From: Candidatus Pristimantibacillus lignocellulolyticus
GTDB lineage: Bacteria; Bacillota; Bacilli; Paenibacillales; Paenibacillaceae
Length of the DNA: 64,000 nt
Assembly (NCBI GenBank): GCA_023639215.1
Contig: CP097899.1
Location: 2,729,001 to 2,793,000 of the forward strand
Direction: 5' to 3'
Within the stretch, counting starts at the first letter, position 1, and every line of letters begins with the position of its first letter. Below are positions 60,289-64,000 of the stretch, in pieces. Under the pieces are notes generated by a model. The model did not search any database. It saw only the letters and a list, made by a program, of their open reading frames with translations, and was not told the origin of the DNA. The translations under genes were made by a program, and so were the position numbers.

Positions 60289-61124
60289 TGAAAGCAACAG
60301 GTAGAACTATTACTTCAATTCTTATCGTTATACTTGCCTTACTCTTCTTATCACCCATTTATATTATGCTGGTCAACTCTTTCAAAACTCGCTCGGAATT
60401 ATATGAAAATGCACTTGCATTACCATCTAGCTTTAGTTTTGAATATTACCAAAAAGCAATGGAAAAAATGAATTTTTTACATGTGTTTTTTAATTCTGCG
60501 TATGTGACTATCGTTACGGTTATCTGCGTTGTTGTGCTGGCATCGATGACAGCTTGGATGTTAGTTAGAAAAGACAACCTAATGAGTAAAATTATCTTTT
60601 ATTCTTTTGTAGCTACGATGCTTATTCCATTTCAAACACTAATGATGCCGCTTATGCAAGTAATGGACTGGATCCGTACTAATCTGCATATCCCTATGCT
60701 AAATACTCATGGTGGTCTGATCTTTATGAACATCGGATTTCATGCTGGAATTGCAGTATTCCTTTACCACGGATTTATGAAGTCTATTCCGATTGCACTT
60801 GAGGAAGCTGCTACTCTTGATGGCTGTAGTAAATTTGGTCTGTTCTGGAGAATTGTTTTCCCATTACTGAAAACAATTACTGTGACAGTAGCAATATTAG
60901 ATATTATCGCTACTTGGAATGACTACTTGCTGCCTTCACTTGTGCTCTCTGATAAAGGGCTACGTACCATTCAATTATCGACATTCTACTTCTTCGGTGA
61001 ATTTACGATCGTATGGAACCAAGCAATGGCAGGTTTAACGTTAACGATTATTCCAATCGTAATTTTCTACGCTTTCGCTCAAAAATATATTATTAAAGGT
61101 GTTGCAGCAGGCGCTGTTAAATAA
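60288..61124 (+). CDS. Sugar ABC transporter permease, MalG/UgpE type
   Basis: The protein has 278 residues. First helix SILIVILALLFLSPIYIMLV, then NSFKTRSELYENALALPSSF. The EAA loop is LEEAATLDGCSKFGLFW then IVFPLLKT. The start overlaps the previous stop and AAAGAGG lies upstream. The short C-terminus ends GVAAGAVK, as in many UgpE-like permeases. Confidence 0.88.
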   Translation: MKATGRTITSILIVILALLFLSPIYIMLVNSFKTRSELYENALALPSSFSFEYYQKAMEKMNFLHVFFNSAYVTIVTVICVVVLASMTAWMLVRKDNLMSKIIFYSFVATMLIPFQTLMMPLMQVMDWIRTNLHIPMLNTHGGLIFMNIGFHAGIAVFLYHGFMKSIPIALEEAATLDGCSKFGLFWRIVFPLLKTITVTVAILDIIATWNDYLLPSLVLSDKGLRTIQLSTFYFFGEFTIVWNQAMAGLTLTIIPIVIFYAFAQKYIIKGVAAGAVK

Positions 61125-61164
61125 AGCAAGATAAAAGTAAACAGTAGCTGGGGTGAAAATGATT

Positions 61165-63252
61165 ATGAATAATCATGTTATAAAAGAAGGATCTATTTTC
61201 TTATTGTGCAACGAGCAAGGGGATATTGTTCCAGAATCGGATACAGGACATGGTCTTTATCTGAAAGATACTCGATTTTTGAGCAATTATAAACTTTACA
61301 TTAATAAAAAATCTCCTCAATTACTAGGGAGTCGTTCTAATAAAAGTTATCTTCTTTCCACGACTTTAATGGAAGAAAGTAAAGACCGTGGAGCGATTGA
61401 GGTCATTAGAGAAACCATTATTTATGACGGTGTATTATATGAACGGTTATCAGTTACTAATTATTATCTAGACAGTAATGAGGTTGAAATATCACTTTCT
61501 TTTGATGCTGATTTTCAAGATATGTTTATCGTTCGCAAATATCGTGAGGGAAAAGTAGGTCATACTTTAGATCCTATTGTTGAGAAGGGTGCTATTGCAT
61601 TCCGCTATGTAGGCATCGATGAAATTAAGCGCACAACATACGTGACTTGGGATTATGAAGCAACGATTTCGGAAGATAATAAAGAGTTAAGTTTTCAATT
61701 AGAATTGTCACCCGGGCAAACTAAATATATAAATGTAAATGTTGTTCCTCTTATCGGTGAAAAAGCTTTACCTACATTGCATACCTACACCGTAGCTTTG
61801 CAGGAATTAGAAGAAAGCTATTCGCAATGGCAGAAAAGTAATACGACTATAGAATCTTCTAATGAGCATTATAACAAGCTTTATGATCGAAGCTTACAGG
61901 ATTTACGTATGCTTATGGATGATATTGGTGAGGGAACTTTTCCGGTAGCAGGTTTGCCGTGGTTTGCAGCGTCGTTTGGTCGCGATAGCATCATCACTTC
62001 TTTATTTATGCTACCACTGCAGCCAGCACATGCTATTGGGACATTGCGCACACTCGCAGCATATCAAGGAACTAAATATGATGCATGGTGTGATGAAGAG
62101 CCAGGTAAAATTTCTCACGAAATTCGCTTTGGAGAACTGGCTAATTCCAATCAAGCACCTTTCTCTCCTTATTATGGTGGAGTAGATTCCACACCGCTTT
62201 TCTTAATATTAATTGTGGAATATGTAAGATGGAGTGGAGATACATCGATTGTACATGAACTACAAACAAATATTGATGCTGCATTGGATTGGATTGATAC
62301 ACGTTCGTCAACTAATGATGCCCATTTTTTGACCTATCATCAAGAAGCGAGTGAAGGATTTCCAAACCAAGGGTGGAAGGATTCCAGCAATTCAATTATT
62401 CATGAGAACGGTCAATATGCAAAATCACCAATTGCACTAGTAGAGGTACAAGGTTATATATATGCTGCTAAGCAAGGATTAGCGGATATATATGAATCAA
62501 TGGGTGAAACTGATCGTGCAAAGCAACTTTATGCTGAGGCAAAAAGGCTAAAGCAACAGTTTCAAGATCGTTATTGGATGGAAGAACACGGTTTCTATTG
62601 CATCGCTCTTGATGAAAATTTGGAGCAGGTGAAATCCATTACTTCAAACCCCGGTCATCTATTAATGACCGATATTGTAGATGAGCAATACAGACAAATC
62701 GTAGCAACTAGATTACTAGAACATGATATGTTTAGCGGTTATGGTATTCGTACGATGAGCAATAAAGCAAGTGGTTATTATCCACTAAGCTATCATAATG
62801 GCAGTGTGTGGCCACATGATAATGGCATGATCTTACTTGGATTACTGCGTAACCGTTATGCCGATGATGCCATGAAAGTAGTATCAGGGATAATCAAGGT
62901 TTCAACGCAATTCGATGGCTATCGTTTACCAGAGCTATTTTGTGGCTACGATCTCACAGAAACTGATAAGGTCATTCCATATCCAACAACATGCTCTCCA
63001 CAAGCTTGGGCAGGGGCAACAGCATTTGTTATGCTGCAGGCGATGCTTGGATTAATACCAAACGTACTAGCAGGTAAAATCTTTATTTCACCTTGTTTGC
63101 CAGTAGAGTTGGAGTATTTAACGGTTCATAACCTATGCATTGGTAGAGGTACATTAAGTTTCACCTTGAAACGTGATACTAATCTTGCTGCTAAAATAAA
63201 TATAGAAATAATTTCCAATACAACAGAGTTAGAGATTGAAATTCAATCCTGA
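61165..63252 (+). CDS. Amylo-alpha-1,6-glucosidase / glycogen-debranching-type enzyme
   Basis: The ATG at 61165 is about nine bases from GGGGTGA; starts at 61153 and 61159 are closer to it. The product is 695 residues. An N-terminal beta domain (about 1-195; VPESDTGHGLYLKDTRFLSN, in the style of GDE_N_bis) precedes an (alpha/alpha)6-barrel (about 230-680; GLPWFAASFGRDSIIT, GKISHEIRFGE, NGSVWPHDNGMI, ATAFVMLQAMLG). The acidic residues in FGRDS and WPHDNG suit the catalytic site of this clan. It is probably cytoplasmic and acts on branched or alpha-linked glucan oligomers brought in by the importer just upstream. Confidence 0.88.
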   Translation: MNNHVIKEGSIFLLCNEQGDIVPESDTGHGLYLKDTRFLSNYKLYINKKSPQLLGSRSNKSYLLSTTLMEESKDRGAIEVIRETIIYDGVLYERLSVTNYYLDSNEVEISLSFDADFQDMFIVRKYREGKVGHTLDPIVEKGAIAFRYVGIDEIKRTTYVTWDYEATISEDNKELSFQLELSPGQTKYINVNVVPLIGEKALPTLHTYTVALQELEESYSQWQKSNTTIESSNEHYNKLYDRSLQDLRMLMDDIGEGTFPVAGLPWFAASFGRDSIITSLFMLPLQPAHAIGTLRTLAAYQGTKYDAWCDEEPGKISHEIRFGELANSNQAPFSPYYGGVDSTPLFLILIVEYVRWSGDTSIVHELQTNIDAALDWIDTRSSTNDAHFLTYHQEASEGFPNQGWKDSSNSIIHENGQYAKSPIALVEVQGYIYAAKQGLADIYESMGETDRAKQLYAEAKRLKQQFQDRYWMEEHGFYCIALDENLEQVKSITSNPGHLLMTDIVDEQYRQIVATRLLEHDMFSGYGIRTMSNKASGYYPLSYHNGSVWPHDNGMILLGLLRNRYADDAMKVVSGIIKVSTQFDGYRLPELFCGYDLTETDKVIPYPTTCSPQAWAGATAFVMLQAMLGLIPNVLAGKIFISPCLPVELEYLTVHNLCIGRGTLSFTLKRDTNLAAKINIEIISNTTELEIEIQS

Positions 63253-63290
63253 TTCTAAGTTTAGACTAACAATGCTAGGAGTGAATATTA

Positions 63291-64000
63291 ATGACTTGGA
63301 ACATTCAAAATACAAGTCTCGAGCAAGATGAATTATTGATTAATGAAAGTATTTTCGCTCTTGGTAACGGATATCTAGGGGTACGTGGTAACTTCGAGGA
63401 AGGTTACGCTTCGGAAATGAACAGTATTCGAGGAACGTATATCAATGCATTCCATGATGTCATTACAATCCCTTATGGGGAAAAATTACACGCTTTTCCA
63501 AGCACACAACAAAAATTAGTGAATGGTATAGATGGTCAAAGTGTGAATATTTTGATTGGTGACCAGCAAGAGACATTTAGCTTATTTAGCGGAAAAGTAT
63601 TAGATTTTGACCGTCAACTTAAGTTTGATGATGGATATGCTATTCGTTCTATTCATTGGGTTTCACCATTGGGACAAGAATTGAAAATTACCTTTAAGCG
63701 CCTAGTATCATTTTATGTACGTGAGTTATTTGCTATTGATATCCAAATTACACCTATTTCTGTTAAAGGTAAAATTACGATCACTTCAAGTATTAATGGA
63801 AACGTAGAAAATTATACGGCAGTTAATGATCCGCGCGTTGCATCTGGACATGCCAAGTTGTTACATACGGTAGCAACAGGCAGTGACCAACAATTGGACT
63901 ATATCGTTAATGAAACTTCAGCTTCTCAGTTGAAAATGAGTTGTTCTACTGCATATACACATTCAACTGCACTTACATCCGAGCATACTGCTTATGAACA
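63291..64000 (+). CDS. GH65-family glycoside phosphorylase, N-terminal part
   Basis: The frame is open from the ATG at 63291 (RBS AGGAGTG) to the window end, 236 codons, and continues beyond. The start MTWNIQNTSLEQDELLINES, followed by IFALGNGYLGVRGNFEEG, is the hallmark of GH65 enzymes (maltose, kojibiose, nigerose or trehalose phosphorylases). Then come RGTYINAFHD and the N-terminal beta-sandwich. The catalytic (alpha/alpha)6-barrel lies outside the window. With phosphate it would release beta-glucose-1-phosphate from an alpha-glucoside. The exact linkage cannot be decided from this part. Confidence 0.88.
   Translation, partial: MTWNIQNTSLEQDELLINESIFALGNGYLGVRGNFEEGYASEMNSIRGTYINAFHDVITIPYGEKLHAFPSTQQKLVNGIDGQSVNILIGDQQETFSLFSGKVLDFDRQLKFDDGYAIRSIHWVSPLGQELKITFKRLVSFYVRELFAIDIQITPISVKGKITITSSINGNVENYTAVNDPRVASGHAKLLHTVATGSDQQLDYIVNETSASQLKMSCSTAYTHSTALTSEHTAYE

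Overview
The window looks like a low-GC chromosome segment from a Paenibacillus-like member of the Bacillota. The evidence is strong AGGAGG-type ribosome binding sites, carbohydrate ABC importers with dedicated permeases but no local ATPase, YesM/YesN-type two-component systems, S-layer (SLH) proteins, copper-amine-oxidase-N stalk domains, SleB-type hydrolases, YjcZ sporulation peptides and CcpA (cre) boxes. No rRNA, tRNA, CRISPR array, phage or intact insertion sequence was seen.

Layout. (1) 1-8620 is one long operon: the end of a solute-binding protein, two permeases, a secreted NHL/TPR protein with a C-terminal anchor, a YIP1-family membrane protein, a large DUF5696-type secreted protein and a second permease pair. 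A GH43 arabinanase-like lipoprotein follows (8738-10309). (2) 10743-13550 holds a stalk-domain/HtrA-like secreted protease and a Gfo/Idh/MocA oxidoreductase. (3) 13551-13951 is an alternating inverted-repeat array that recurs at 33257-33653. (4) 14142-25375 is a sugar-uptake and sensing locus with two cre boxes: solute-binding protein, two permeases, a beta-helix/ricin-lectin enzyme, a SurA/PrsA-like protein, then a second solute-binding lipoprotein coupled to a histidine kinase and an AraC-type regulator. (5) 25661-33262 is a run of mostly housekeeping genes: azoR, a diacylglycerol-kinase-like gene, trhO, galU, a chemoreceptor, two divergent YjcZ peptides and a CobW GTPase. (6) 34441-37747 is a LacI-type regulator with a GH36 alpha-galactosidase. 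(7) 37950-54297 is envelope and regulatory genes: MerR and GreA-like regulators, two SleB-like hydrolases, a TcaA-like pair of membrane proteins, CAP/SLH and SLH/beta-helix surface proteins, a CBS protein and a PH-domain protein. (8) 54520-64000 is an alpha-glucoside locus: kinase, AraC regulator, cre box, solute-binding protein, two permeases, a glycogen-debranching-type enzyme and a GH65 phosphorylase that runs off the end.

In each sugar locus a lipoprotein captures an oligosaccharide, a permease pair imports it (probably powered by an MsmX-type ATPase encoded elsewhere) and local glycosidases or phosphorylases split it. YesM/YesN pairs or a LacI repressor, plus CcpA, set expression.

The most unusual signals are: the REPIN-like arrays with compensatory changes in their arms; a near-perfect Fur box with no neighbouring iron gene; a candidate small RNA at about 41120-41256; a structured trhO leader; a LacI gene whose only well-placed start is ATC; a 24-residue ORF overlapping the GreA-like gene; paired YjcZ genes with sigma-K-like promoters; and the double-permease/DUF5696 operon.
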